Shown: positions 34,711 through 46,815 of the stretch, in pieces
Layout of the letters: every line of letters starts with the position of its first letter
How positions within the stretch are numbered: the stretch's first letter is position 1
DNA from: Azorinus chamasolen
Lineage: Eukaryota; Mollusca; Bivalvia; Cardiida; Solecurtidae
Reading direction: 5' to 3'
Length of the DNA stretch: 64,000 bases
Assembly (NCBI GenBank): GCA_963576725.1
Contig: OY755252.1
Coordinates: 24,558,655 to 24,622,654, forward strand
Program-made: the position numbers and the translations under genes
The notes under the pieces: generated by a model
What the model saw: only the letters and a program-made list of their open reading frames with translations
Told to the model about the DNA's origin: nothing
Databases searched by the model: none

Positions 34711-34787
34711 GCCATTGCTGGGATTTGAACACAAACTTCCTTCCTAACCCTAGGCAAGAAGGTATTCTACCATTAAACTACACTGAC
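34711..34787 (-). pseudogene. tRNA-like relic (tRNA-Gly-like) or SINE head
   Basis: On the minus strand, A-box-like TAGTTTAATGGTAGAA and B-box-like GTTCAAATCCC are correctly ordered. A 7-nt acceptor pair GTCAGTG/CAATGGC is possible with one mismatch. The anticodon region contains TTGCC but has about seven extra bases, and the T stem is mismatched. It is therefore not a functional tRNA as it stands. Confidence 0.4.
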
Positions 34788-34799
34788 TGGATTAAACTA

Positions 34800-37700
34800 A
34801 ACTGTCTGAGATTTTATTTAACAAGAGTTCCTACATTCAGGAGGTTATATGAGAGTTAAGGAACATTTTACTCTCAAAGTGCACCAACACAATCGTTATC
34901 TATATCACTAATTACCTAGAACAAACCTCAACATACAGTGAAGCCTCTCTACAAAAGCCACTCAACCCTTTCCATGTTCTATGTTTATTCCAAATTGCAA
35001 TACCTACCGAATATTCATGGAAACATTGTTAAAGAAATATGGATGGTGGGGCATTGTAGCCATTTTAGAAAGTAAAGACAAAGATCTATCAAATTCCATA
35101 AGCAAACAGAACAGACCCTGATCAAACGATTCCTATTGGAGCTGTCTGATCTGGTTATACATATTCTGTTTGCAAAGGCATGAAATGTTTTTATATGTAG
35201 GAAAGGGTTACTGCAGGATGACTATATATAGCACCAATTCGAGAATTAGTTTTGTTCTGCTTCTGAGAGCACCCCTGTTTATTCATTATATGCCATTATG
35301 GTCACTGCAGAGAGGTTCTGCTGTATTTCAGTATGTGCATGATAAAACAACAAAAGGATCTGTCATGCATTTGAAGTTTGAATGGGTGTTTACCTTTGGA
35401 GAAGTTCTGGTGTACATTTTAGTGGATGCATATGGTTGTATAAGGTTTGCTAAAGGTTACATTAACATAATTTATACGTATGGTCAGCTCCAAATATTGA
35501 GGGAATTCTCTGAATCACAGGTCATTCATTTCAAGCATATAGATTATCTGATTTCTACAAACATAAAAATACAGATATTACAATACAGGTTGATGCAGAG
35601 ATATATACATACAGTGCAGTGTATGTATACGTCTTTGGTAGATATTACACTAATAATATTTTATAATACGTATATAACTTCTGACATGCATAAAAACAAA
35701 AAGAAGAAATAAACAAAGATTATTATCATATGTAATGTCGAATAATGGAATGTTTTAAAAGTAGCAATATTTCTTTAATCAAGTGTGAAAGCTGTAGAAA
35801 TGTTAAATGAAATATAGCATCCATGTCTTAAGCAATAAATAAATGGACTCCTAAAACAGGTTCTACTGTATATAACGTCTGAAAATATAGTTAGTTTTTC
35901 AGAAAATTCTTGGCGTCTGATCATCAAATTTTAAACATGACAACAATATTTTGTGTATAATATGGAAACATAGTCAAACAGGGAGAGCCACACACGAAAT
36001 GACACCGCACCAAACACCATCTAACAAGAAACGGTAAAGCCACAAGACAAGACATAACAGGACGCATATTCATTTAGTACGATAATAAGCTTGATCACGC
36101 CTAACTAGAATCAAAGTACTGATGTTCTGATGATGGTTTCAAATTTAAAAGTGTGTTAAATTGGGATTTAAAGAGATGAGAGAACAGAAAATGTTATGGT
36201 GGTGAAGAATTAAAAATTGCTAATAATAACTGGTGAAAATAAAACTAGAAGTAATTTAATTCAGCAGTAAAAGATATGAGTATACTGTGGTGAGAAACAA
36301 TATTTAGACAAAATTTAAACTGGGTCAGTATTAATTATCTTCAAAATTTGTTTTATAAATTTATTTTTCTGAATTATGTAAACTTTGTGTTTATTTTAAA
36401 CAGATCCATGAATTTAAGTTGAAGCAGCATGTTAAACATGTTCATAATGTTATAAAATTTGTACAAGAAAAAAATGCGGATACTCCGTTAAAATTCATTT
36501 TGAGTTTCACTACCTGTAGATTATTCATTGGCCTATATTTTATCTCAAATTTGGCAGAAAAAAAATTGCATTGTAAAAAAACTTTAGATAGTCACCCATT
36601 CAAAGTCTCAAAGCACATAGAAAGTAATAAATGATAAACTGTGAAAAACACGTAATGAAACAAGTTTTTCAAGAACTCTTTCGAAGGGAACTGGAGATCC
36701 TTTGTTTGAAAACACGAGAAAAATTGTAGAAATTATTACGGTTTTTTCGGGAAGGCGGAGTCCAACCTTGTACTATAAATAGAATGTCTAATTACACTAC
36801 GTCACCAGTAAAACTACCAACCGCCTAAGAAGACAAGTTATCTTCCGTCTTCACATTTCCCATCTATCTGAAAACGTTTAAGCAGATATTTGGATTATTA
36901 TCAGACCACGTAGATATCTCAGTTTCTTCTGTTTTCCTGCTTAGGATGCTGCAAGTTTCGGTCTTCTCCTAGTCGCTATTTTAAGAACTGGGAGAAAATC
37001 GAAACACGCATGCGCGATCTTATCTTGAAATGGTAGTATACATATTCCCCTCAGTGAAATCCCTTGACACTTCGTGTAGCGATCTGGGCATATTCATAAT
37101 GATGCCGCTGTAAGGATTAGCGTTAGTTCTTCACTGCGCGGTTCTGAAAATTGTCACAATGTAGTCACTTCTAAAATCGTAACTCCCAGCATTGGTTAAC
37201 GTGTTTCCGCTTGAGAATAGTTAATTATAACAGATTATCAAATAGTCTTACTAAATTTGTACAGCTAATCCAAATTCTAAAAATAGAAAATATCCCCTTA
37301 CAGTCGTGTTCTAGTTTATGGACTCTTGATTCATGAATGAACTTAGTTGTAAACAGTATATTTATACGCTCGAAAAAGATTTCAGTTCCCTGTACCACTG
37401 CACTTGTCATAATGTCAATCGCCCCTTACTGTCTCATCTATATCTTCTGAGTCATGTTCAACCAAACTTTCATGGAATTGATAGTCATAAATAATTAGTT
37501 CTCTTTAATACAGCGGAATAGTTTGTTTACAACTGGGTAAAAGGCATGAAAGGAATACAAAAAAGAATTTGAAACCATCAAAAACGATATACTAGAGCAA
37601 ATGCAATGGATGTCGTTTTTATTCAGCACGATATGTAGTGTCAGAGCAAGTAATTTACACAATTTATAAATACCTTACACAGTTACTCCCACTGTAAATC

Positions 37701-38180
37701 ATTTAAGCCTGTATCACCAATAACAGACTACTACATAATGTTATGTTCTTACCCTGCAGTGTCTATAACTACACCGCATATGAATATGGTGTCAATCAAA
37801 CTACGAAATTGTGTGAGTGTAGAGTACGTACAATAATTTAGGCGAAAGGTGTACAATTTTGACGATAAATATAAACTACGTAACAACATTATATAAATAT
37901 CACATCCTATGGAGAGCGACAGCACGTATTGTCAACCCAAGGTTAGTAATGTTAATAGAATGGACATTACCACATCGAGGGTTGACAATAAGTGCTAGCG
38001 CTTGGGAATGTTGGTAACTAATAACATTAAAATTAATGATCCCGAAGGACAAGAAAATATAACAACACTGAGCATGAAATACGGGACGACTTTTTACGGC
38101 CGCCACTTGAGCACTTAATACCCGCTTTTGTGACATACATGAGTTCTGAAAGTAGGTGATCCTTCGAAAGAAAGGGCTAC
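34800..38180. other. Intronic AT-rich stretch; one exon-like ORF, otherwise no gene
   Basis: Mostly unique AT-rich sequence with a palindromic element at 35100-35180. A 180-codon frame at 35170-35712 begins at a TTG inside that element, has no motif and is probably chance. At 36404-36634 a 'gtgtttattttaaacag' acceptor-like tract precedes FKLKQHVKHVHNVIKF..., which vaguely recalls a zinc-finger helix but lacks the Cys pair. I do not call a gene. Confidence 0.35.
37913..37998. repeat. Hairpin 'cacgtattgtcaaccc'
   Basis: Arms 'gcacgtattgtcaaccc' and 'gggttgacaataagtgc' are about 45 bases apart. The following sequence to about 38160 matches the dispersed repeat at 27590-27700. Confidence 0.6.
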
Positions 38181-38184
38181 AACA

Positions 38185-38500
38185 CCTCTATACTGAGCCG
38201 CACTGTGTGCTTGATGGTCGACCCGTTTACAGCACAGGGATCTGCATACCGCTTCACGGGGTCTATATGTACTATAGAATAACCTTGTTTATTGTATAGC
38301 ATATATACTGTCACGAAGCGGTATAGACCCCTGTTCTTTACAGTTAGCCATTATGCTCTCCATTTGCTTGTGCGACGAAGGGAAATACCTAATTATGATC
38401 TCTTCTTAAACCCACATACTGAGGGAGGAAGGGATGTTTGTATTTTGCCATTTCTGTTGTTTCCCAAGTTTTTTCGCAATTGCTCTGACCTCTGACTGGT
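38185..38500 (+). mobile_element. Diverged Naiad 3' fragment (third family, C)
   Basis: 'LSRTVCLMVDPF' aligns with the Naiad C-terminal 'LQRTACLVIDPF'. Downstream, ATGA (38395-38398), a TCTCTTCTT arm, AAA and a GGAGGAAGGGA arm recall the A/B SECIS, though the 3' core is unclear. A 'cgaagcggtatagacccctg' palindrome interrupts the middle. Confidence 0.45.
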
Positions 38501-39034
38501 CATCGCGTAAATGTTTTCGATGTCAGTTTTGTTCTCTATCCAATCGGAGTTATATCTTTAGAAACTTCGTATATTTCTATTTCATTCTCTGTATATATGA
38601 ATGTCGGTGTGGAAATGTTCGGCGCTTATTATGATATTTCATTTATGACGTCACTTGTTCACTGTTTCAGTTTATTTGAATAGTATTTGTCCTTGACATC
38701 GTTACTCGTATTATGGAGTTATCTGGAGGAGGGATATATAGTGTGTGGTAGTGTACCAGCAAACCTGGTTTGCCCGGTCACTCTATATTTTCCCTTGACA
38801 GAATAAATCTTTGATATTCTGTTGAATATGAATGAGCTGTAGGTAGACGTTGATGTTTCAGTAGATTTTACCATCTGAAATGGCAGTTTTTGGGTATATA
38901 ATGGACTGACTTGCATTTTTACGGGTAAAAATGTCACATTTCCACTTCAATTTGGGCTATAATGACTAATTATATTCTCTAAACTGAATACATCTTTGAT
39001 ATTCTGTATGCATAGCGTATGAAAATCTGGTCAT

Positions 39035-39112
39035 ACACACATGTATGTATGTATGTATGTATGTATGTATTTATGATGTATGTATGTATGTATGTATGTA
39101 TGTATGTAGATA
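39035..39112. repeat. (ATGT)n microsatellite
   Basis: About 18 ATGT units with one 'tttatg' interruption. A Naiad B tail begins about 25 bp downstream. Confidence 0.95.
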
Positions 39113-39137
39113 TAGGAATGAATTATTATTTCTCATA

Positions 39138-39482
39138 ATGTTTTTTTGTTATACATGCACTTTACCACTGTATTTGCTGTCGCGGTTGTTGTAGATTAGT
39201 CGGAGAGGGGATACGTTTATTTACACTGTTTGTCTTTTAGGATGGGGATGGAATAAGGGTGAGGTTGGGCGCCCATAAACCGGTTTAAACCCCCGGTGAC
39301 TTTTGTCACTGACCGTTCCAAGGCGGTACTTCCATCTTCCTCCTATTGTATGTTTGTTTTGTCTTTGTGCGTATCTTGTTGTTTTTTCTACCTATGTACA
39401 TTTGCTGTTTCCTTGTGTTGCTGTTCGTGCGAGTGTTTGTTCTGTATGTGGTGTTTCCTGCATGACTCATTTTTGTACTTTT
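39138..39482 (+). mobile_element. Naiad B 3' UTR tail (solo)
   Basis: From 'tttttttgttatacatgcac' to 'atttttgtactttt'. Severely 5'-truncated retrocopy next to a microsatellite. Confidence 0.75.
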
Positions 39483-41139
39483 ATCTACCTTGAGGCCCTC
39501 AAACAAAAGCATTTCGTTTTTCAGAAATTAACTCTTTGCACGCTAAGTAATTTTGCGTCTGAAACAATGATAACTGTATTTGCATGTTAATATACTTTCC
39601 CTGACTTCAAGAATATGCCAACAAGAAATTTGCAAATACATGTAATCTGTCACTTAAAATAAGACAGCATTGAAATGAATGATTCATAATTTTGGCAGTC
39701 ACTTTGCAGACTTTGACTGCATGTCTACATAACATGGCAGAGTGCTTTATTTTGACTAAATCAGGAAAGACAATGGTTCAAGGTTAAAAAGTCTTAGTCT
39801 GAGGTCATTCTCGAGTATCTGATTGGATTGGTCAGATGCAAAGCAAACTCGGAAGCTGACCGATCAGATGCTTGAGAATGATCTTAAACTCAAGCAAATT
39901 GTTTTATAACGTTCGGACAGTATATCCAAGTTTACTTTCATTTTGGAGTTCAGTGATAACATGTTGAATGGATAGTTAACATTTCTAACAGGTTAAAGTA
40001 AGGGTTGAAGAGCTCAAACAGCCTTTTACCGGACATAAACACATTTTGATACTTTTGCAAACAGAGTAGAACCAAAGCAGACGGCTATAGTAGGATCCGT
40101 CTAATCAGAGACTACTCTCTTTATTTGTTAGAAAACATAGATATGAAACTACACTTCCTGTCATGAACAAAAGTTCGTGTGTTTTATAGCGTTAGAAAAA
40201 ATAAATTCTGATAGTAGGTGATTCCTTCAGCGTGTGTATTTATGCTTTCATTATAAATTTCTTACATAAGTATGCAACGGGCAAAGAGTTAAACGATCAC
40301 TTACCTAGCACGTTTCCACAGTTTGGAAAGAAAATGCATTTCATGCTCATCTCAGATAATTATCTCTCCCAGGAAGATTATTCTCTTAACAAAAGAAGGT
40401 AATTTGTAACTATAAATGAACGTGTAACTAGTGAGCGTTTTCCATGTATGAGAGAGATATTCAAAACTAAACCGTTCAATATAGCCAATATAATATAAAA
40501 ATATATATTTCAAAACTTTCAAATGGGCGTAATTCTTCCATAGAATATTCCTACCCTTCTTTCGTTCTACATGCAATCCTTATAAATTCCAATGTCTATT
40601 ATTTTAATGGATACTATAGAGTGGTTTATTGTACAGCAAAACCTCTTTGAAGAGACCATCAAAACGAGTTTTAAAGCCAGATGGTAGCTTAAAAGAAGAC
40701 GAAAGCTATGCAGAATGCTCCAACAGGAGTTTTTTGCATTACGTTCGTATTGCCTTAAGAAACTATTTACACCATCCTCAAATATAATACTCATTATTCA
40801 GATGACTAAATATTGTTTGATTGCTGAATTTCCTCAAATCTGTCCATCAGCCTCGCCGTAGCACTTTTGTGACCATTACGTATGTACTTTGACTTCATTT
40901 TCCCGTTTGGTCACGGCACAATGTTCATATTGGAAGGGAATAGATGATTGACATGTTTTCTTCACAATTTACTTCTCTCTTTTCGAACTACATTCAAGAC
41001 TCTATAATCAACGTCTGCTCCCAAGCGACTTCGGAACACGTGACATAAGGAGCGTTATCTCTAACAAGCATTGCAACAGACCAAGACTGCGAGGTATTGT
41101 TTTCTCCCACAAGTTGTCGCAATGATCTAGTCAACTCTG
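39483..41139. other. Intronic sequence, no gene; one foldback
   Basis: An inverted pair near 39798-39893 ('tcattctcgagtatctgatt' against 'atcagatgcttgagaatga') and a palindromic element at 40060-40130. No supported ORF. Confidence 0.4.
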
Positions 41140-42134
41140 ACCAGAAAGTATTTGCCCGAGAAAAAACATCATTCTTGGCATGTAATGCTGAAAAAGCTTT
41201 CTTTACTGACGAGCAAATGAAATATTACACCAATTGGACTTGCTCAGAAGTTTGCGAAGCACTAACCTTTCTTTTGGATAACATATTTGTACGTTATGGG
41301 AATGCTATATACCGTCAGGTAATTGGTATTCCCATGGGTACGAATTGTGCACCACTTGTCGCAGATTTGTTTTTGTACTGCTATGAGAGAGATTTCATGT
41401 TGAGTTTGAATCCTCAATCACAAGAAGATGTTATAAAAGCCTTCAATGAAACTTGTCGATATTTGGATGATATTTTTAACTTAGATAACCCTTTCTTTGA
41501 TGCTCTGATTCCTACAATTTATCCTAAAGAACTCAAATTGAATAAAGCTAACCCGTCCGACAATTATGCAGCGTTTCTTGACCTAGACCTTAAAATTAAT
41601 AATGGAATGATTTCTTCTAAAATATATGACAAAAGAGATGATTTTGATTTTAATATTGTAAATTGTCCTCATCTTGACGGGGATGTTCCCCGTGCTCCAT
41701 CTTACGGGGTTTATATATCTCAACTTATGCGTTTTGCTAGAGCTTGTTCATCTATTGACGATTTTAACAGTCGAAATCTCATTTTAACTGATAAACTGCT
41801 TAAACAAGGATATAGATACCATAAACTAAGAAAAACTTTCTCTAAATTTTACTATCGAAATCTCTCGCTTATTGGCAAGTACAAATGTAATCTCAAGGTA
41901 CTTTTGCGACACGGTATTTCACATCCGGAATTTTATGGTGATGTGATTTACAAACTTCGTAAAATTATTGGACATACCCATTTTCTCACTTTGTTCATCA
42001 AATATATAAAACAATTCATTAAAAAGGGATATGATCCTGTATTACTACAACATACTGCATGTTTGGTTGTGAACCCTTTTACAGTTGGCAATCACGCTGG
42101 CCTCTTTGCATGTACGCCGACAAGAAAGGTTTAG
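41097..42134 (+). pseudogene. Naiad B4 reverse transcriptase C-terminal half (open)
   Basis: The longest open Naiad frame here, about 330 element-derived codons. The first 14 codons are flanking sequence, and element homology starts at about 41140 (QKVFAREKTSFL). It has motif B GIPMGTNCAPLVADLF and motif C RYLDDIF with Asp codons 41466-41471. The thumb and C-terminus follow (HKLRKTFSKFYYRN, DVIYKLRKI, CLVVNPFTVG), ending TRKV-UAG. The endonuclease, linker and RT motif A are missing. Open reading without lesions suggests a recent insertion. Confidence 0.82.
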
Positions 42135-42653
42135 TACTCTATGAAGGCGACCTCTTAAATCCAGAAATGGAAGGAGAACTTCGGATATCTGTACTATTTC
42201 ATTTTTGTCGTACCCTTTATTACTTTTCTACAGTTACTCTGTTTGCAGCTCAATCATTGAGTACAATAGCGATAGGTGGATACAGTATTTTCAATAAAAT
42301 GTTTTTTTGTTATACATGCACTTTACCACTGTATTTGCTGTCGCGGTTGTTGTAGATTAGTCAGAGAGGGGATACGTTTATTTACACTGTTTGTCTTTTA
42401 GGATGGGGATGGAATAAGGGTGAGGTTGGGCGCCCATAAACCGGTTTAAACCCCCGGTGACTTTTGTCACTGACCGTTCCAAGGCGGTACTTCCATCTTC
42501 CTCCTATTGTATGTTTGTTTTGTCTTTGTGCGTCTCTTGTTGTTTTTTCTACCTATGTACATTTGCTGTTTCCTTGTGTTGCTGTTCGGGCGGGTGTTTG
42601 TTCTGTGTGTGGTGTTTCCTGCATGACTCATTTTTGTACTTTTATTGTATTTA
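41140..42653 (+). mobile_element. Naiad copy B4 (5' truncated, youngest-looking)
   Basis: RT C-terminal half plus the full 3' UTR to 'atttttgtactttt'. The coding portion has no stop or shift, unlike all other copies. Confidence 0.82.
42132..42196 (+). promoter_or_regulatory. SECIS-like hairpin of Naiad B4
   Basis: TAGTAC pairs with GTACTA (42191-42196). The ATGA core (42141-42144) faces GGAT (42183-42186). Helix II is as in B2 except that one C-G pair is lost (CTTC for CGTC). AAA and the TCCA-GAAA-TGGA helix III are intact. Confidence 0.75.
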
Positions 42654-43189
42654 TTGACTGGTTTTTCTTCTGTTGAATATGATTTATTGGCATATTTTTA
42701 ACCAACAGCCTGCTAAGCACGCTCTGGTATTTGCACACATATTAGAACCAGATGATACGCCAGGTAACTCGAGGTCTCATCAGGATCCAGACTGTATGAC
42801 ACTCTGTAAAACGTTATCCACAAGTACGTGAAATTTGTACCAAATCAAAGTTTAATCATCTCTACAGACATCGTGTTTACAACATAACCCTTTCACCGCC
42901 AATGTCGCAAAAAAATGCACCACGACAAATAGTGCAGTCCCTGATCAGACGCCGCCTTTTCAAGGCAGCGTCTGATCAGAAACTTCACTTTTTGTCTCAA
43001 ACTCTATTTCTATATCTGTGCTTTATTCCTTTAAAATTTGCATTTATTTATCCCATTTCCTTATTCTCCTTATCTATATCTGATTTAACAAATGTAGATT
43101 GCAGAATACAATTAGAAATTTGGCGCCAAAAGGGTTAAGAAGAGGAGCCCAAGTTAGAGTATAGTATAGATATAAAACTAGACATGTGG

Positions 43190-43930
43190 AAATGACACAC
43201 GACACTATACAACAACAAGAGAAGCACCAATGAAATGCACGCTCGCACACGACCTTCATAGAATTATACCTTGCCTGTTCCACACCAAGATATTTAGGGT
43301 ACCGAGACACTAAGAAGAACGTAAAACTTACTTCTACATCTATTGGAAGCGTGGCTATATATTGTAATAGTATATAATATAATATGCGCTTGTACACGAC
43401 AGTATACATCCTCAGCAGAAGCACCGATAAAATGTGCGCCTGCACACGACAGTATACATCCTCAGCAGAAACACCAATAAAGTGTGCGCTTGCACACGAC
43501 AGTATAGATCCTCAGCAGAAGCACCAATAAAATGTACGCTTGCACACGACAGTATACAACCTCAGCAGAAGCACCAATAAAATATATGCGCTTGCACACG
43601 ACAGTATACATCCTCAGCAGAAGCACCAATGAAATGTGCGCTCGCACACGACAGTATACATTCTCAGCAGAAGCACCAATGAAATGTGCGCTCGCACACG
43701 ACAATGTACATCCTCACCAGAAGCACCCATGAAATGTGCGCTCGCACACGACAGTATACATCCTCAGCAGAAGCACCAATGAAATGCACGCTCGCACATG
43801 ACCATCGTAGAACTGTACCTGGCCTGTTCCATACCAAGATCTTTAGAGTACTGAGACACTAACAAGGACGTAAAACTTACTTCTACATATAGTGGAAGCG
43901 TGGCTATTTACTGTAATAAATATCCTTGTC
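43190..43930. repeat. 50-bp tandem array between two 140-bp direct repeats
   Basis: From about 43385 to 43790, eight or so 50-bp units read 'ctcagcagaagcaccaat' then 'gcacacgacagtatacat'. The array is bounded by two copies of a longer block (43220-43375 and 43785-43920, sharing 'gtaaaacttacttctacat' and 'ggaagcgtggctat'). Reading frames through it are repeat artefacts. Confidence 0.85.
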
Positions 43931-44119
43931 TTAATGGCACTCGGGTCACGGTTTTTACTACAAACGTAGTTGGTGAACATGCGTTTATTAACCCGGTATT
44001 ATATATTATAAAACATGGGAATGAGCGAACTGCAAGTTGGAACTCTCGGACTCCTGATAGGAGGCGGACTCTATGCCCCTGATCTGGTTAGGCTAATGGG
44101 ATAACTGTCAGGCTTTCAT

Positions 44120-44421
44120 GACATCTCTTTGTCACCCTTACTTTTGTTTGTCTTGTGTATTTGTGCTTGTGTTTTGTTCATGTTTGTCTCTGGTGCTAGT
44201 GTATTTGTTGGTATTTTCTCTCTTCTTCTCGTGTGTTTGCGTGTGTTTGGTGTGTGTGTGTGACATGCTGTCTATTGATTTGTTGGTGGTGATTGCGTCT
44301 TGTATGTGACTTTCTACTGTATGTGTGTGTATGAGTATAAATTGTTATGCTTTCTGTAGGTGTTTTGGTGATGGTGGCGTTTTGTGTGTGTCTTTTCCTG
44401 CTTGACTTTACTACTTTTTCA
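44120..44421 (+). mobile_element. Naiad A 3' UTR tail (solo)
   Basis: From 'ctctttgtcacccttacttt' to 'cttgactttactactttttc', diverged from A1-A3. It lies about 800 bp upstream of A3 in the same orientation. Confidence 0.65.
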
Positions 44422-44504
44422 TCTGATATATACCCACGCAGTGTGTTCATGTACCTATTCATACTTTTGTTCACGAACATGTACTTTGATAAACATTTAC
44501 GCCT

Positions 44505-44940
44505 AGCACGCTATTCGCATTCAGAATCTGACAAAGGTCCAGATAATATGCGTAAATTAAATAATTTTCAAGAATAACTCCTTTATTTATCCACCAAACC
44601 CTATAATGTGAACACACTTTAGAAGTCCAGATAAAATGCGTAAATTAACCTCTTTGCGCCCTGTGGATTCTTCAATGTTTATATATTGGATTAATTCATT
44701 TTTATTTAAGGGGTGCCTGGTTTTATTTTTCAATTTCGTGTTGTTTTATATTGAAATTCCTATCAACCAACAGTGTTTGCCTATGTCCCATATATTGGAT
44801 CGTGGGAACAAATGGGCTAAAACATTTTCAAGAATAACGCCTTTATTTCTCCAACAAACCCTATACTGTGACCACTCTTTAGAATTGACTTGAAGAGATT
44901 ATTCTAAACAGTGGTCTCAGTGTAGGGTTTGGTGGAGAAA
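44505..44940. repeat. Diverged direct repeat ('ttcaagaataac(t/g)cctttattt')
   Basis: Two copies about 260 bp apart share 'ttttcaagaataac' and 'caaaccctata(a/c)tgtga'. An inverted third piece is at 44905-44940, and a related piece is near 15390-15430. Confidence 0.55.
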
Positions 44941-44948
44941 TGACGATT

Positions 44949-45089
44949 TTAGTATTTGGGTACGCCCCTTTATCTGTATCTGTAGTATTTGGGTACGCCC
45001 CTTTATCTGTATCTGTAGTATTTTAGTATTTGGGTACGCCCCTTTATCTGTATCTGTAGTATTTTAGTATTTGGGTACGCCCCTTTATC
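44949..45089. repeat. Short tandem repeat 'gtatttgggtacgcccctt'
   Basis: Four units of 33-41 bp, each 'tatttgggtacgccccttta' then 'tctgta' runs. Confidence 0.9.
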
Positions 45090-45539
45090 TGTAGCTCTGG
45101 AATCACATTTGCAAACAGTTTGAATCCGGATGAGACGCCGAGTACCTTGTCGTTGCATTAGGATGCTAGCTATTGACCGGTCGGCCACAGTGATAAATAG
45201 TAGTAAAACTCGGTAAGAAAAGGTTGGATTATTCAGATTTACACCAAATCCAACCAGATCCAACTATACTTAAAATTACAAACTTAAACTTACACTCTGT
45301 GTCTTCTGTTCAGATTCCTCATAACCTGGCTAATTTCCAATAACTACAGCCGTCAGTTTGTATTAAACCTCTTAAATTGGCTTCTGCTTCGTCTTTTCAT
45401 GTTCCCTCTTCTGCTATTAGTAACATTTTTCATAAAGGACCCAAACATCGTCTCCTTTAAGGCAATCAATCCTTCGTTATAGTAAAGCCCATCTAAATTC
45501 ACATTATTTGAACAAAATACATTGGGTGTATCCAATAAT

Positions 45540-46390
45540 TACTAAGTGCAATAGTAAGAGATGTATGTGTTGCAATTTTATTTCTACTAGATCAACAATT
45601 AAATCTCTTGTTAATGGTAGAGTGTTTAGTGTGAAGATTAATTCTGATTTAGACTGACTCTCATCTAATACTATATATGTTCTTACACGAAATGCGCCAC
45701 GCTGTGGCATTCAATATGTAGGTCAGACAGGACGTACTTTAAAAACTTTTCTTTACCAGCATTTTCGTCATACAGGACATTCTTTCAAATATGTTTCGGT
45801 TCAACCAGTAGATTAACTAGCAGTTTAAAATCTAAAGCTCGTTCTATCACAGAGCTAGACCGGATTAAGAAGTTACAAACACCTTTTCCTTTAGGCCTTA
45901 ATGATAACATTTTCCAAAGCGGCAACATTTCTAAAGATCCAAGCATCGATATTTTCTCTATATTTTCTATTCGAAAACGTAGATCATATGGTAGACGTAG
46001 AAATGGTAATATTAAGCGTAAATTACGACGTAATATGTCTATTCATGATTTACATACCATTCTAAAACAAACTGGCAAACATTATATGTTATTTTTGTTA
46101 TCGTCTTTACCGTTTTCCTGTCTCAAGTCCATAGACGAAGAGGCTGATAAAATCTATCTGCGAACAGATCCGTTAATTAATACTGCCTCACTTATACAAA
46201 GTTACACACAGCATGTTCTTCGTCCTGGTATTGATAAAGAATCTGAACATAAAACACATTTTCTGAAACTTCCTAAATAAAGGTACCGATTTTATTGATA
46301 TTCAAAGTATATTTCGTGATAAGAATGTAATCGATACTATTCCTAAATATTTCATCAACTCTGAATCACCTATCATCTGTAATAAATATA
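45540..46390 (+). pseudogene. Naiad A3 endonuclease and linker coding remnant
   Basis: KRCMCCNF, then SDLD-UGA (45655-45657) where B3 has Cys TGT, then TIYVLT-CGA (45688-45690) where B3 has UGA, then IQYVGQTGRTLKT. The two sites are 33 bases apart in both copies, matching the Cys pair of the endonuclease Zn knuckle. His partners follow in YQHFRHTGH. The catalytic helix after LKT is deleted. The linker SIRKRRSYGRRRNGN is very basic; then HVLRPGIDK and a frameshift near 46280. Confidence 0.72.
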
Positions 46391-46668
46391 CTGAAACAAA
46401 AAAGAAACCTGACGCTACATAACTTTAATTAACTTTTTATTAAAACACTATATGCATTTATTTGGTTACCAGTGTATCGGGTTATCATCACACAACACGC
46501 GTGTACAATTTGTTCTGTGTGCTATCTTTTAAACTCGGTCAAAACCACATTATCTTGTTTCGCAGTGAACCTTGTGCAGCACGAATCCGGTCAGAAAGCA
46601 GGCCGACAAAAGTCTCACAAGTTAGCTAAGCTACACCGACATCACAACAAAAAATCAAGACCGAAATA

Positions 46669-46815
46669 ATGCCTATGCTTTCAGAAGCAGAGAGAAATAG
46701 AGCAATTGGGATGCTGCATGGTGGAGTATCTTCGATCAACGTCAGCCGGACATTAAATTGCAGTAGAAATACAATTTTTGAACTGGCAAGACGTTTCCGG
46801 CAGACTGGCTCATGA
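46669..46815 (+). pseudogene. Tc1-like transposase, N-terminal helix-turn-helix part
   Basis: Starts MPMLSEAERNRAIGMLHGGV and reads SINVSRTLNCSRNTIFELARRF to a TGA at 46813. This is the first paired-type HTH that binds the terminal repeats. It is separated from the catalytic part by one frameshift near 46810. Confidence 0.8.

Noticed and set aside
35170..35712. 180-codon ORF with lysine-rich end
   Set aside because: Starts at TTG within a palindromic repeat, has no motif, and composition follows AT-rich background.
36404..36634. Exon-like ORF with acceptor-like tract (FKLKQHVKHVHN)
   Set aside because: Suggests a zinc-finger helix but lacks the Cys pair and any partner exon; too weak to call.
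42132..42653. Hammerhead ribozyme in the Naiad tails
   Set aside because: I found no conserved CTGATGA...GAAA core; N-terminal-EN elements are said to lack it.
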